DNA of 64,000 nucleotides from G942493275 sp942493275 (GCA_942493275.1 OW818687.1:2170001-2234000), one strand, 5' to 3'; numbered from the stretch's first letter, positions 43,041-52,195 are shown. Program-made: numbers and translations. The notes: a model not told the origin generated them from the sequence alone.

Positions 43041-44351
43041 GTGTATCAGCCTGATCTTGAGACCATGTCCCGGGAGCGCCTCGGGACGCTACAGCTCGAA
43101 CGACTCAAGGCCCTGCTCCAGCGCGTCTACGACAACGTCGAGATGTACCGTCGCAAGTTCGACGACGCCGGATTCGACCCGCGTTCGCTCGAAAGCCTCG
43201 AGGACCTGAAGCGCGTACCGTTCACGGTCAAGGACGACCTTCGCGCCGCCTATCCGTATGGGATGTTCGCCGTTCCACTCCGCGACATCGTGCGCGTTCA
43301 CTCCTCATCAGGAACAACCGGGCAGATCACGGTCGTCGGCTACACCAAAGGCGACGTCGATCGCTGGGCCGATCTCATGGCGCGGACCTTCGCGTGCGGA
43401 GGCGCCACTCCCGAAGATCTCATTCAGGTCGGCTACGGCTATGGCCTGTTCACCGGCGGGCTGGGCGCGCACTACGGCGCAGAGCGCCTGGGTGCGCTGA
43501 CGATCCCGATCTCAGGCGGCAACACCAAGCGCCAGGTGCAGGTCCTCAAGGACTTCGGCGTCACGGTTCTCGCCTGTACGCCGAGCTATGCACTGCGCAT
43601 CGCCGAGACGGCCGTGGAGATGGGGATCGATCCGCGCGATCTGCCGCTGCGAGTGGGCGTCTTTGGCGCCGAGCCGTGGAGTGAGAGCATGCGCGTACAG
43701 ATCCAAGATGCCCTCGGCGTGAAGGCGATCGACATCTACGGTCTGTCTGAGGTGATGGGCCCCGGCGTCGCGAGCGAGTGCCTGCACCAGGACGGCCTCC
43801 ACGTCTTCGAGGACCACTTCCTGGTTGAGATCGTCGACCCCGACACGCTTGAACCTGTACCTGACGGTCAGACTGGCGAGGTCGTGTTCACAACCCTCAC
43901 CAAGGAGGGCATTCCGGTCATCAGGTACCGCACCCGCGACATCAGCCGCATCATTCCGGGCGAGTGCGGCTGTGGCCGCACCTTCCGCCGCATGGAGCGC
44001 GTCACGGGCCGTAGCGACGACATGCTCATCATCCGGGGCGTCAACGTCTATCCGAGTCAGATCGAGCAGGTGTTGGTCGGCATCCCCAACGTGGCGCCTC
44101 ATTACCAAGTGGTGCTCACCAAGTCGGGCACGATGGACAAGGTCGAGGTTCACGTGGAAGTCTCACCGGACTTCTCATTCGATGAGGTCCGGGAGCTGGA
44201 GTCGCTCAGGCGCCGCGTCAAGGGCGAGATCGAGTCCGCTCTCGCGGTCTCCATCGACGTCAAGCTCGTCGAGCCGAAGTCCATCGCACGCAGCGAGGGC
44301 AAGGCCAAGCGCGTTGTGGATCTGCGTTCCGAGCAGGGGGGTGCTTCGTAG
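43041..44351 (+). CDS. paaK: Phenylacetate-CoA ligase (AMP-forming)
   Basis: The 436-residue enzyme activates an aryl acid with ATP and CoA. It shows HSSSGTTGQ (the phosphate-binding P-loop near residue 88), QVGYGYGLFTGGLGAHYG, PISGGNTKRQVQ, DIYGLSEVMGPGVA, FTTLTKEGIPVIRYRTRD and SDDMLIIRGVNVYPSQIE, all typical of PaaK. In fermenters it usually acts in reverse or on phenylacetate from phenylalanine. The GTG start follows GGGAG. Its stop overlaps the GTG of the tandem-ACT gene. Confidence 0.92.
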   Translation: MYQPDLETMSRERLGTLQLERLKALLQRVYDNVEMYRRKFDDAGFDPRSLESLEDLKRVPFTVKDDLRAAYPYGMFAVPLRDIVRVHSSSGTTGQITVVGYTKGDVDRWADLMARTFACGGATPEDLIQVGYGYGLFTGGLGAHYGAERLGALTIPISGGNTKRQVQVLKDFGVTVLACTPSYALRIAETAVEMGIDPRDLPLRVGVFGAEPWSESMRVQIQDALGVKAIDIYGLSEVMGPGVASECLHQDGLHVFEDHFLVEIVDPDTLEPVPDGQTGEVVFTTLTKEGIPVIRYRTRDISRIIPGECGCGRTFRRMERVTGRSDDMLIIRGVNVYPSQIEQVLVGIPNVAPHYQVVLTKSGTMDKVEVHVEVSPDFSFDEVRELESLRRRVKGEIESALAVSIDVKLVEPKSIARSEGKAKRVVDLRSEQGGAS

Positions 44352-44779
44352 TGATTCAGCAGGTGAGCGTTTTTCTGGAGAACAAGTCGGGCCGTTTGGC
44401 TGAGTTGGCTCGCGCCCTCGGCGATGCGGGAATCGACATGCGTGCGCTGATGGTCGCCGACACCGAGGAGTTCGGGGTCGTGCGCATCATCTGCGACCGA
44501 CCCGAGCGGGCGAGGGAGCAGCTCAGCTCACTCGGCTTCAGCGCGGTGCTGACCAGGGTGCTCGCCGTTGAGATCCCTGACCGGCCCGGCGGACTTGCCG
44601 ACCTGCTCGAGGCGCTGGATCGCGAGAGCCTCAACGTCGAGTACGCGTACGCGTTCGTCGAGCCCGGCGGAGACGCCGCCGTCGACATCCTGCGCGTGGA
44701 CGATCAGCGTGCCGAGGAAGTGCTCTCGGCGGCGGGATTCCGTGTGTTGACCGCGTCGGAGCTGTATTCGGCCGACTGA
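44351..44779 (+). CDS. Tandem ACT-domain protein
   Basis: A 142-residue protein of two ACT domains in tandem. The first is VSVFLENKSGRLAELARALG, DAGIDMRALMVADTEEFG and VVRIICDRP; the second is LAVEIPDRPGGLADLLEALD and LNVEYAYAFVEPGGDAAVDI. ACT domains bind amino acids. The start overlaps the paaK stop, so it is co-translated. It resembles the ACT protein after iorAB (59486-59902), supporting a role in sensing aromatic amino acids in both pathways. Its last 76 bases overlap the end of the convergent membrane protein gene. Confidence 0.85.
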   Translation: MIQQVSVFLENKSGRLAELARALGDAGIDMRALMVADTEEFGVVRIICDRPERAREQLSSLGFSAVLTRVLAVEIPDRPGGLADLLEALDRESLNVEYAYAFVEPGGDAAVDILRVDDQRAEEVLSAAGFRVLTASELYSAD

Positions 44780-45579
44780 GGCCCACTGTCATCGCTGTCC
44801 ACCGGCTCGAGAGCCATGGTCAGCGCTGCCAGCGCGTCGACCTCCTCGGGTGCACTCAGCGTGCTCACCGTCACAGCCTCGTTGCTGGCGCCGAGATGCT
44901 TTGGTAGCCCCGTCGCGATTCGATGCTGCACCACGAGCGCGCCGACCTTCGGGGTGTGCGGCAGCAGCACCACGAATCTGCCGTCGTCGAGCCGGGCGAT
45001 CTCGTCGACCAGCCGGACGTCACCCCTGAGGTGATCGGCAATAGCGCGAACGACCCTGCGCTGGTGAAGGGGCCTCATCTCGGAGAACACTGACGGTGAG
45101 ATCGTGATCAGCAGCACCGAGAACTGCTCGCCGTACCGCGTGAAGCGTCCGATCGCCTTGGTGATCGATGAGGCGGCGTGTACCTGGTTGTAGACCCGGC
45201 TCCAGTCGTCGATCGCGGCGGTGTCCTCGAATCCGGCGAGCGCGTATCGGATGCGTGAACAAACCTCGCCGCCGACGATACCCACGAGCCCGTAGGCCGC
45301 GAGACGGATGGCCATCGTCGTGAGCAGCAGGGGAGAGACCGGGACCTGGGTGAGCAAGGGGAGACGCAGGAACACGTAGACGACGCTTGCGACGACCGCG
45401 GCGATCAGGCCCGCCTTGCGTCCGCCCTTCACCGCGGCGAACAGCACGAGGAGGAGCATCAGCTGCCCGAGCACCTCGATGAGTTCCGTACGGCCGGTCG
45501 AGATCGAGATCGCAAGTGAGCCGAGGACGGCGGTCGCGCCCAGCGTGAGCGCCAGCGCGTCGAAGCGGTCTGTTGCCAT
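44704..45579 (-). CDS. Membrane protein with degenerate GGDEF-like domain
   Basis: The 291-residue protein has an N-terminal membrane region with about four segments (residues 8-110), then a GGDEF-like domain (about 125-245). The pattern DDWSRVYNQVHAASSITKAIGRFTR starts it (shown in part: DDWSRVYNQVHAASS), and the active loop ARLDDGRFVVLLP has DDGRF instead of GGDEF, so no cyclase activity is expected. The last ~25 residues are low-complexity and antisense to the ACT gene end. The ATG has AGAGGGG 6 bases upstream. It is divergent from the carboxypeptidase gene. Confidence 0.72.
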   Translation of the reverse strand: MATDRFDALALTLGATAVLGSLAISISTGRTELIEVLGQLMLLLVLFAAVKGGRKAGLIAAVVASVVYVFLRLPLLTQVPVSPLLLTTMAIRLAAYGLVGIVGGEVCSRIRYALAGFEDTAAIDDWSRVYNQVHAASSITKAIGRFTRYGEQFSVLLITISPSVFSEMRPLHQRRVVRAIADHLRGDVRLVDEIARLDDGRFVVLLPHTPKVGALVVQHRIATGLPKHLGASNEAVTVSTLSAPEEVDALAALTMALEPVDSDDSGPQSAEYSSDAVNTRNPAAESTSSAR

Positions 45580-45685
45580 CGAAGGCCCCTCTCATGTCGC
45601 GCGTCACATTGCCTGCACATCTAGATGGCATACTGCTCGTTAGAGTGGATGCCAAGCAATCGAGTGTCGAGGAGTACCCCGAGTA

Positions 45686-47014
45686 ATGCTCGTTCCCCCG
45701 CCCCGCCGTATGAGTCCGCTGTCGCAGGGCTTCTCGCGTGTTATCGGCAGGATAGTCCTTTGGGCTGAATCGCGCGCTGACGTTTCGCCGCGCGCGATTA
45801 CCGCAGCGGCGCTGTCGTGCGTGGTGCTTTTCGCCACACTTTCGCCGGCCGCGGCGGTCGTGCGTTCGACCGACACGGTCGATGGCGAGCGCTTCAAGGA
45901 CGCCGGCGTGGTCCAGGCGGCGATGCCCGACGTGACGATGAAGGCCGGTGCCCTCATCACAAGTGACGGTCGGGTCTTGTGGGCGCGCAGTGCCGATCAG
46001 AAGCGCTCGATGGCGAGCCTCACCAAGATCATGACCGCCGTAGTGGCGCTCGAAGAGGCGGGACCCGATGCCGAGGTGAGGGTCAGCCGCAACTCCCTGA
46101 CGGTTGGAGAGTCCACCTCGTTCTTGCGTGAAGGCGAGACGCTGCCCATGAGCGAGGCGATCGAGGCCCTGCTCGTCAAGTCCGGAAACGACGCCGCAGT
46201 GGCCATCGCCGAGTCGGTCGCGGGGAGCGAGGACGACTTCGTCAAGCTGATGAACGCGAAGGCCAAGGATCTCGGCCTCGCCTCTACCCGGTTTCAGAAC
46301 TCGCACGGCCTCGACGAGAGTGGCCACTCCTCCACAGCGGCCGATCTGGGCATCCTGGCTCGCTACGCGATGACCAAGCCCGAGATTCGAAACGCCGTTT
46401 CCGAGAAGACCGCGACCATCGGCAAGGGCGCCCGCGCCGAGAAGGTCGAGAACACGAACCTGCTTCTCGGCAACTACCGTGGCGCCAACGGGGTCAAGAC
46501 CGGTTGGACCGATGAGGCCGGCTACTGCGTCATCGATTCGGCTGAGCGCGACGGAATCGAGCTCTACGCGGTGGTCCTGGGGACTTCGGGCGAGCTCCAG
46601 CGATTCCGCGACGCGCGCGAGCTGCTCGACTGGGGTTTCGCTCATTATCGCAACCGGCAGCTCGCTTCCGCGGGCACCGTCATAGGTGAGGCCCCGGTCA
46701 CCGACTACCTCGATCTCGCGGTGCCCGCCTCGGTCTCGGAAAGCTCCTCTGTCCCGGTCTTCGACCTGGACGGCGAGATCGTTCGCACGGTGAGGATGTC
46801 GGAGGTCGAGGCGCCGGTAGCCAAGGGCCAGAAGGTCGGCGTCGCCACTTTCACACAGGATGGTGCCGTGATTGCGACCATACCGCTCGCGGCGGTGCGC
46901 GAGATCCCCGATCCGTCGCCGCTGCAGCGCATCGGCATCGCATTCATGAGGGTGTGGCGTGCGTTCACCGGCAGCGGTGTAGCAACGGCAGCCATGATGG
47001 CTGGGGTATCGTAG
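45686..47014 (+). CDS. dacF: D-alanyl-D-alanine carboxypeptidase (class PBP5/DacF)
   Basis: The 442-residue protein has a hydrophobic N-terminal signal/anchor (about residues 37-56), then the serine peptidase S11 domain with SLTK (active-site serine and lysine), KSGND (the SxN motif) and VKTGWTD (the KTG motif). It trims the terminal D-Ala of peptidoglycan stem peptides. The C-terminal domain (~residues 330-400) is followed by an amphipathic or membrane-associating tail. The ribosome site is weak (GAGGAG at 11 bases). It lies 57 bases before gcvT. Confidence 0.88.
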   Translation: MLVPPPRRMSPLSQGFSRVIGRIVLWAESRADVSPRAITAAALSCVVLFATLSPAAAVVRSTDTVDGERFKDAGVVQAAMPDVTMKAGALITSDGRVLWARSADQKRSMASLTKIMTAVVALEEAGPDAEVRVSRNSLTVGESTSFLREGETLPMSEAIEALLVKSGNDAAVAIAESVAGSEDDFVKLMNAKAKDLGLASTRFQNSHGLDESGHSSTAADLGILARYAMTKPEIRNAVSEKTATIGKGARAEKVENTNLLLGNYRGANGVKTGWTDEAGYCVIDSAERDGIELYAVVLGTSGELQRFRDARELLDWGFAHYRNRQLASAGTVIGEAPVTDYLDLAVPASVSESSSVPVFDLDGEIVRTVRMSEVEAPVAKGQKVGVATFTQDGAVIATIPLAAVREIPDPSPLQRIGIAFMRVWRAFTGSGVATAAMMAGVS

Positions 47015-47071
47015 AGGGACGGCTGTCTGTGCCGCCGCATCTACGCAATCGAATTCGAGGAGGCCTTTCCG

Positions 47072-48172
47072 ATGGATGATGCGCTGAAGCGCACGCCTTT
47101 GTATGACGAGCATCTCGCACTCGGCGCGCGAATGGTGCCCTACGCTGGGTTCTCGATGCCGGTTCAGTACGCCGGAATCGTGGAGGAGCACCGCGCGGTG
47201 CGTACCTCGGCGGGCGTGTTCGATGTGAGCCACATGGCGGAGTTCAGGGTCTTCGGCTTCGGTGCATTCGACTTCCTGCAGACGATGTTTACCAACGACC
47301 TGTCCAAGATCGCCGACATCGGCCACGCGCAATACACGCTGATGCTCGACGAGGACGGGGGAATCATCGACGACCTGATCGTCTACCACTCGGGTGACAT
47401 CGAGTACCTCATCATCGCCAACGCCTCCAACCGTGAGGCGGACTTCGCTTGGCTGTCCGATCACGCGCCCGCGGATCTGGAGCTTGTCGACGAGTCCGAC
47501 AGGACCGCGCTGATCGCAGTCCAGGGCCCCAAGGCGGTCGGAATCATCGAAGAGCTCGCAGGCGGGTCGTGGAAGGCCCCTGCGCGTTTCACGATGGGCG
47601 AGGCGCTGATTGACAACGCGATCCCCGTGCTCGTCGCACGCACCGGCTACACCGGTGAAGACGGCGTCGAGCTGCTGTGCCGCAATTCCGACGCGCCGGC
47701 GCTGTGGCGGGTGCTGCTGTCGTTTCCCGAGGTCACGCCCGCGGGGCTGGGCGCGCGCGATACGCTGCGGCTCGAGATGGGCTACCACCTGTACGGCAAC
47801 GACATGGACAGAACCGTCGATCCGATCAGCGCGGGTCTCGGATGGGTCGTTCCTGCCGCCAAGACGGGCTTCATCGGCCAGGAGGCGGTTGCTCGGGTTC
47901 GTGCACAAGGACCTGCGACCAAGCTCGTTCACCTCACGGTCGACGGCGCGATCCCCCGTCATGAGTTCCCCGTGTTGCACGAGGGGGTGGAGGTGGGTAA
48001 GGTAGCGAGCGGCACCTTCTCACCCACGCTGGAGACCGGAATCGCAACCGCCTACGTGCCGTCGTCGCTCGCTGAGCCGGGGACGAGACTCGAGGTCACG
48101 GTTCGGAAGAAGACCGCTTCGGCACAGGTCGTCAAGGCACCGTTCGTCAAGTCAACGTCGCTGTCGAGCTAG
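47072..48172 (+). CDS. gcvT: Glycine cleavage system T protein (aminomethyltransferase)
   Basis: The 366-residue protein releases ammonia and transfers the methylene group from the H-protein aminomethyl arm to tetrahydrofolate. Motifs include MVPYAGFSMPVQYAGIVEEH, FDVSHMAEFRV, TNDLSKI, ARTGYTGEDGVELLC, GLGARDTLRLEMGYHLYGND and KTGFIGQEA. Length is normal. AGGAGG lies 8 bases upstream of the ATG. It leads the gcvT-gcvH-gcvPA-gcvPB-lipoate gene cluster. Confidence 0.95.
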   Translation: MDDALKRTPLYDEHLALGARMVPYAGFSMPVQYAGIVEEHRAVRTSAGVFDVSHMAEFRVFGFGAFDFLQTMFTNDLSKIADIGHAQYTLMLDEDGGIIDDLIVYHSGDIEYLIIANASNREADFAWLSDHAPADLELVDESDRTALIAVQGPKAVGIIEELAGGSWKAPARFTMGEALIDNAIPVLVARTGYTGEDGVELLCRNSDAPALWRVLLSFPEVTPAGLGARDTLRLEMGYHLYGNDMDRTVDPISAGLGWVVPAAKTGFIGQEAVARVRAQGPATKLVHLTVDGAIPRHEFPVLHEGVEVGKVASGTFSPTLETGIATAYVPSSLAEPGTRLEVTVRKKTASAQVVKAPFVKSTSLSS

Positions 48173-48204
48173 GCTCGCAGCCGCCGGGAGGGAGCGCGCA
48201 CGCT

Positions 48205-48588
48205 ATGGCACATCCGAGCGATCGCAAGTACTCGAAGGACCACGAGTGGGTCATCGCCGAGGGCGATGTCGTCACCATCGGCATCTCTGACTTCGCGCAG
48301 GACCAGCTGGGTGAGGTCGTCTACATCGACCTGCCCGCCGAGGGCGACACCATCAGCGCAGGCGACACCTTTGGCGAGATCGAGTCGGTCAAGTCCGTCT
48401 CGGAGCTCTTCGCCCCGGTCAGCGGCGAGATCGTCTCGGTCAACGACTCTCTCGGCGATGCGCCCGAGACGGTCAATCAGGATCCCCATGGTGCCGGCTG
48501 GATGATCAAGGTTCGCCTCGACGACACCGGTGAGCTCGACGCCCTTCTTGACGCCGAGGACTACGACGCCTTCCTCGCCGAAGGCTAG
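48205..48588 (+). CDS. gcvH: Glycine cleavage system H protein
   Basis: The 127-residue lipoyl carrier has KYSKDHEWV at the start, VTIGISDFAQDQLGEVVYIDLP, and GEIESVKSVSELFAPVSGEIV, where the lysine in ESVKSVSE (about residue 63) is the lipoylation site. It shuttles the aminomethyl group between the P, T and L proteins. It follows gcvT by 32 bases and is followed by gcvPA after 6 bases. Its lipoate is probably attached by the enzyme encoded at 51422. Confidence 0.95.
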   Translation: MAHPSDRKYSKDHEWVIAEGDVVTIGISDFAQDQLGEVVYIDLPAEGDTISAGDTFGEIESVKSVSELFAPVSGEIVSVNDSLGDAPETVNQDPHGAGWMIKVRLDDTGELDALLDAEDYDAFLAEG

Positions 48589-48594
48589 GGCCTC

Positions 48595-49923
48595 ATGCGC
48601 CATATAGCGATAACCTGCGAGCAGCGCGAGGCAATGCTTCGCGCTGTTGGCGTTTCCGCAGTCGACGACCTGTTCGCCGATGTGCCGGACGCCGCCCGTC
48701 TGACCCGTCCGCTCGACATCCCGTCCGGGCTGTCCGAGATCGAGCTGGACGCGCATATGCGCGCTCTGGCGTCGGCGAACCTCGCCAGCGGCGATCTCGT
48801 CTGCTTCGCGGGCGCCGGCATGTACGACCACTACATCCCGAGCGTCGTGGATCACGTGGTCAGCAAGCCGGAGTTCTTCACCGCCTACACGCCGTATCAG
48901 CCGGAGGTGTCCCAGGGCACCCTCCAGGCGATCTACGAGTACCAGACAATGATCTGCGAGCTCACCGGCATGGACGTCTCGAACGCATCCATGTACGACG
49001 GCGCAACGGCGTTCGTGGAGGCCGCGTTCATGGCGTGCCGCGTCACGAAGCGCGGCAACGTCGTCGTGGCCGGCACCGTGCATCCGGAGTGGCTCGAGGT
49101 TCTCGGCACGTATGCCGAGTCGGGGCGCGTCGAGGTGCGAGTGTGCGACTTCGAGGGTGGCTCGGTCGAGCCCGCCGCGCTCGCCGAGATGATCGACGGC
49201 GACACGGCGGCGGTCATGGTGGCGAGCCCCAACTTCGTGGGCAGCCTCGAGGACCTCTCGGCTATCGGCACCCTCGCGCACGACGCCGGCTCGCTGTTCG
49301 TGGTTGCTGCGAACCCCATTCTGCTCGCTGTCATGGAGCCGCCGTCCGCGTGTGGCGCCGACATCGTGGTGGGAGAGGGTCAGCCGCTCGGTAACGCCAT
49401 GAGCTTCGGCGGTCCCGGGCTCGGCTTCTTCGCCTGTCGCGACAGCCACGTCCGGCAGATGCCCGGTCGCCTGGTGGGCCGCACGGTCGACCAGGATGGC
49501 AACACCGCGTTCGTGCTGACGCTGTCGACCCGCGAGCAGCATATCCGCCGTGAGAAGGCGACCTCCAACATCTGCAGCAATCACGCGCTCAACGCGCTTG
49601 CAGCCGGCGTCTACCTCTCGGCGGTCGGCAAGGAGGGTCTTGCTGGCATCGCTCGGGCGAGCGTGGCCAAGGCGCACTACCTGCGTGACCGACTGCTCGA
49701 GACAGACCGCTTCAGCGCTCCGTGGGACGCACCGTTCGGCTACGAGTTCGCGCTTGCCTACGACGGCGACGGCGCCGAGCTCCACGCCGAGATGCTCGCA
49801 CGCGGGTTCCTCGCTGGCGTGGTGCTCGAGGCCGACGACTCCGACCTGATCCTGCTCGCCGTGACCGAGAAGCGCACGCGCGCAGAACTCGATGCGTTCG
49901 TGGAGGCGGTGAGGTCCCTGTGA
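48595..49923 (+). CDS. gcvPA: Glycine dehydrogenase (decarboxylating) subunit 1
   Basis: The 442-residue protein is the alpha half of the split PLP-dependent glycine decarboxylase. It shows FAGAGMYDHYIPSVVDHVVSK, YTPYQPEVSQGTLQAIYEYQ, NASMYDGATAFVEAAFM and LSTREQHIRREKATSNICSN. It partners with the following gcvPB product, which carries the PLP lysine. The stop overlaps the gcvPB GTG (GTGA). Confidence 0.95.
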   Translation: MRHIAITCEQREAMLRAVGVSAVDDLFADVPDAARLTRPLDIPSGLSEIELDAHMRALASANLASGDLVCFAGAGMYDHYIPSVVDHVVSKPEFFTAYTPYQPEVSQGTLQAIYEYQTMICELTGMDVSNASMYDGATAFVEAAFMACRVTKRGNVVVAGTVHPEWLEVLGTYAESGRVEVRVCDFEGGSVEPAALAEMIDGDTAAVMVASPNFVGSLEDLSAIGTLAHDAGSLFVVAANPILLAVMEPPSACGADIVVGEGQPLGNAMSFGGPGLGFFACRDSHVRQMPGRLVGRTVDQDGNTAFVLTLSTREQHIRREKATSNICSNHALNALAAGVYLSAVGKEGLAGIARASVAKAHYLRDRLLETDRFSAPWDAPFGYEFALAYDGDGAELHAEMLARGFLAGVVLEADDSDLILLAVTEKRTRAELDAFVEAVRSL

Positions 49924-51419
49924 GCACCCATCTCGTGAACACTCCCGGCGACGCCCCCGCTCGCGGCCCTCGGCGTCTGATCTTCGACACCGGAGCCCCC
50001 GAGTCCACCTGCGTGCTCGCTCCGGACCTCGACGTCCCCGACGTCGACATGGGCGCCGTTCTCGGTGGAGCGGCTCGAACGGTGCCATTGAACCTTCCGC
50101 ACGTCACCGAGCTCGAGATCATGCGGCACTATGCGCACCTCGCCGAGATGAACTTCGGTGTGGACTCGGGCTTCTACCCGCTCGGCAGCTGCACGATGAA
50201 GTACAACCCGCGCATCCACGAGGACGCGTGCCGTCTGCCGGGCTTCGCGGGGCTCCACCCGTACCAGCCGCTGACGACGGTCCAGGGCGCGCTCCGACTC
50301 ATGCTCGGCCTGCAAGACATGCTGGCCGAGATATCCGGCCTGCCGGGCGTGACGCTGCAGCCTGCCGCCGGTGCGCACGGAGAGCTCACCGCCCTCATGT
50401 GCTTCCGGGCTGCGCACGTCGCACGTGGTGACGCGCGCAAGAAGGTCATCATCCCGGACACCGCGCACGGTACGAATCCGGCGACCGTCACGATGTGCGG
50501 CTACGAAGCCGTTACCATCCCGAGCGGCCCCGACGGCCTGGTGGACGTTGCCGCGCTCAAGGCGGCGCTCGACACCGACGTCGCGGCGTTCATGCTGACG
50601 AACCCCAACACGCTCGGGCTCTTCGACCCGCAGATCCTCGAGATCACCGAGGCGGTCCACGCTGTCGGGGCCTACGCGTACTGTGACGGCGCCAACATGA
50701 ACGCGATTCTCGGCAAGGCGCGTCCGGGCGACATGGGCTTCGACGCGCTTCACATCAACCTGCACAAGACGTTTGCGACGCCGCACGGCGGGGGCGGCCC
50801 GGGATCCGGTCCGGTCTGCGTCACCGAGGAGCTCGCCCGCTTCCTGCCCGGTCCGGTGGCCACCCCGCTCGACGACGGGTTCGTGGGTCTCGGATTCCCC
50901 GAGGAGTCGATCGGACGGGTGCGCAGCTACTACGGCAACTTCGGCGTCTTGGTCCGCGCCTACACGTACTGTGTCGCGCTGGGCGGGGAAGGCCTCACCG
51001 AGGTCGCTGAGCAGGCGGTTCTCTCGGCCAACTACCTCAAGGAGCGGCTCAAGGGCGCGTTCGACCTGCCCTACGACCGCATCTGCATGCACGAGTTCGT
51101 TCTGTCCGGCTCCAGGCAGAAGCGCGAATCCGGCGTTCGGACGCTCGACGTCGCCAAGCGCCTGCTCGATCACGGGTTCCACCCGCCGACCGTCTACTTC
51201 CCGCTGCTGGTCGAAGAGGCGCTCATGATCGAGCCGACCGAGACCGAGCCGCTGGATGCGCTCGACGCCTTCGCAGACGCGATGATCGCCATCGCCGAGG
51301 AGGCCGCGAACGACCCGGACCTGGTGAAGGGCGCCCCCTACACGACGCCGGTGCGCAGGTTGGACGAGGCGGGAGCAGCCCGCAATCCCGATCTTCGCTG
51401 GAAGCCTTCGGCAGGGTAG
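49920..51419 (+). CDS. gcvPB: Glycine dehydrogenase (decarboxylating) subunit 2
   Basis: The 499-residue protein is the beta half of split glycine decarboxylase. It carries PLGSCTMKYNPRIHED, LQPAAGAHGELTALM, PDTAHGTNPATVTM, and the PLP Schiff-base region HINLHKTFATPHGGGGPGSG (lysine about 281). With gcvPA it removes CO2 from glycine and loads the remainder on the lipoyl arm of GcvH. The GTG start overlaps the gcvPA stop. The lipoate gene begins 3 bases after its stop. Confidence 0.95.
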   Translation: MSTHLVNTPGDAPARGPRRLIFDTGAPESTCVLAPDLDVPDVDMGAVLGGAARTVPLNLPHVTELEIMRHYAHLAEMNFGVDSGFYPLGSCTMKYNPRIHEDACRLPGFAGLHPYQPLTTVQGALRLMLGLQDMLAEISGLPGVTLQPAAGAHGELTALMCFRAAHVARGDARKKVIIPDTAHGTNPATVTMCGYEAVTIPSGPDGLVDVAALKAALDTDVAAFMLTNPNTLGLFDPQILEITEAVHAVGAYAYCDGANMNAILGKARPGDMGFDALHINLHKTFATPHGGGGPGSGPVCVTEELARFLPGPVATPLDDGFVGLGFPEESIGRVRSYYGNFGVLVRAYTYCVALGGEGLTEVAEQAVLSANYLKERLKGAFDLPYDRICMHEFVLSGSRQKRESGVRTLDVAKRLLDHGFHPPTVYFPLLVEEALMIEPTETEPLDALDAFADAMIAIAEEAANDPDLVKGAPYTTPVRRLDEAGAARNPDLRWKPSAG

Positions 51420-51421
51420 GC

Positions 51422-52195
51422 GTGCCGATCTGGAGACTACTTCTGGACGGTCCGGTGGATGGCGCTGAGTCTATGGCCATCGACCGGGCCGTTCAGCTAT
51501 CTCGCGAAGCCGGTGAATCGCCGCCCACGTTGCGGATATACCGATGGACGCGTCCAACGGTGACGATGGGCAGGTTCCAGCGCCCCGACACGATCGACTT
51601 CGATGCGTGCGCCGGCTATGGCGTCGACGTCGTCAGGCGCTTCACCGGGGGACGCGGGGTCTTACACGACGACGAGGTCACCTACTCGGTCGTCGCCAGC
51701 GAGTCCGATGGCATCCCTCGTGGAGTCGCCGCGAGCTATCGGCACCTGTGCGCCGCACTTGCCGAGGCGTACCGGCTGATCGGCGTCCCCGCGGAGCTGA
51801 CGGCGCGCGACAGGGGAGCGGGCTCGTCGGGCGCATGCTACCTGCAGACCACGCGGGCGGACCTCTCGCTCGGGGAGCGCAAGCTCTCGGGATCGGCGCA
51901 GGTGTGGTCCGGGGCGACGGTGCTGCAGCACGGCTCCTTCACTCTCACGCGCGACGTGGAGCGCGAGGCCCGTGTGTTCATGCTCGAAGCGGGGCAGGCG
52001 GAGCACCTGAGGAGCTCGACCGCCGAGATCGTCGAGGCTCTCGGAGTGAGGCCGGGGCTCGACGACGTTGCGGCCGCGATAGTCTCAGGGTTCGAGGCCG
52101 CGCTTGGCATTCACTTCGAGCAGGGCGTACTCTCAGATGCCGAGAGGAATCGGGTCGAAGCGCTGAGCCTGGAGACGATTGTTGACCGCCCGTAA
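51422..52195 (+). CDS. Lipoate/octanoate transferase or ligase family protein (LipM/LplA-like)
   Basis: The 257-residue protein belongs to the biotin/lipoate protein ligase family. RRFTGGRGVLHDDEVTYSVV (residues about 70-89) is the family signature, and SGACYLQTTRADL with KLSGSAQVWSGATVLQHGS forms the rest of the active site; the lysine in RKLSGSAQ is the catalytic lysine. The cysteine in ACYLQ is placed where LipM octanoyltransferases have theirs, which favours LipM over an ATP-using LplA. It lies 3 bases after gcvPB, so GcvH is the obvious target. The start is GTG. Confidence 0.83.
   Translation: MPIWRLLLDGPVDGAESMAIDRAVQLSREAGESPPTLRIYRWTRPTVTMGRFQRPDTIDFDACAGYGVDVVRRFTGGRGVLHDDEVTYSVVASESDGIPRGVAASYRHLCAALAEAYRLIGVPAELTARDRGAGSSGACYLQTTRADLSLGERKLSGSAQVWSGATVLQHGSFTLTRDVEREARVFMLEAGQAEHLRSSTAEIVEALGVRPGLDDVAAAIVSGFEAALGIHFEQGVLSDAERNRVEALSLETIVDRP

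Noticed and set aside
45609..45636. Sigma-70 promoter before dacF (TTGCCT with CATACT)
   Set aside because: The spacing of 14 bases is too short and no alternative -10 fits; not supported.
47015..47071. Possible glycine riboswitch before gcvT
   Set aside because: The gap is only 57 bases and shows no tandem aptamer-like structure; too short for a glycine riboswitch.
45020..47980. 986-codon open frame on the minus strand
   Set aside because: Spans the membrane GGDEF-like gene in another frame and is antisense to dacF and gcvT; composition is typical of a shadow frame.
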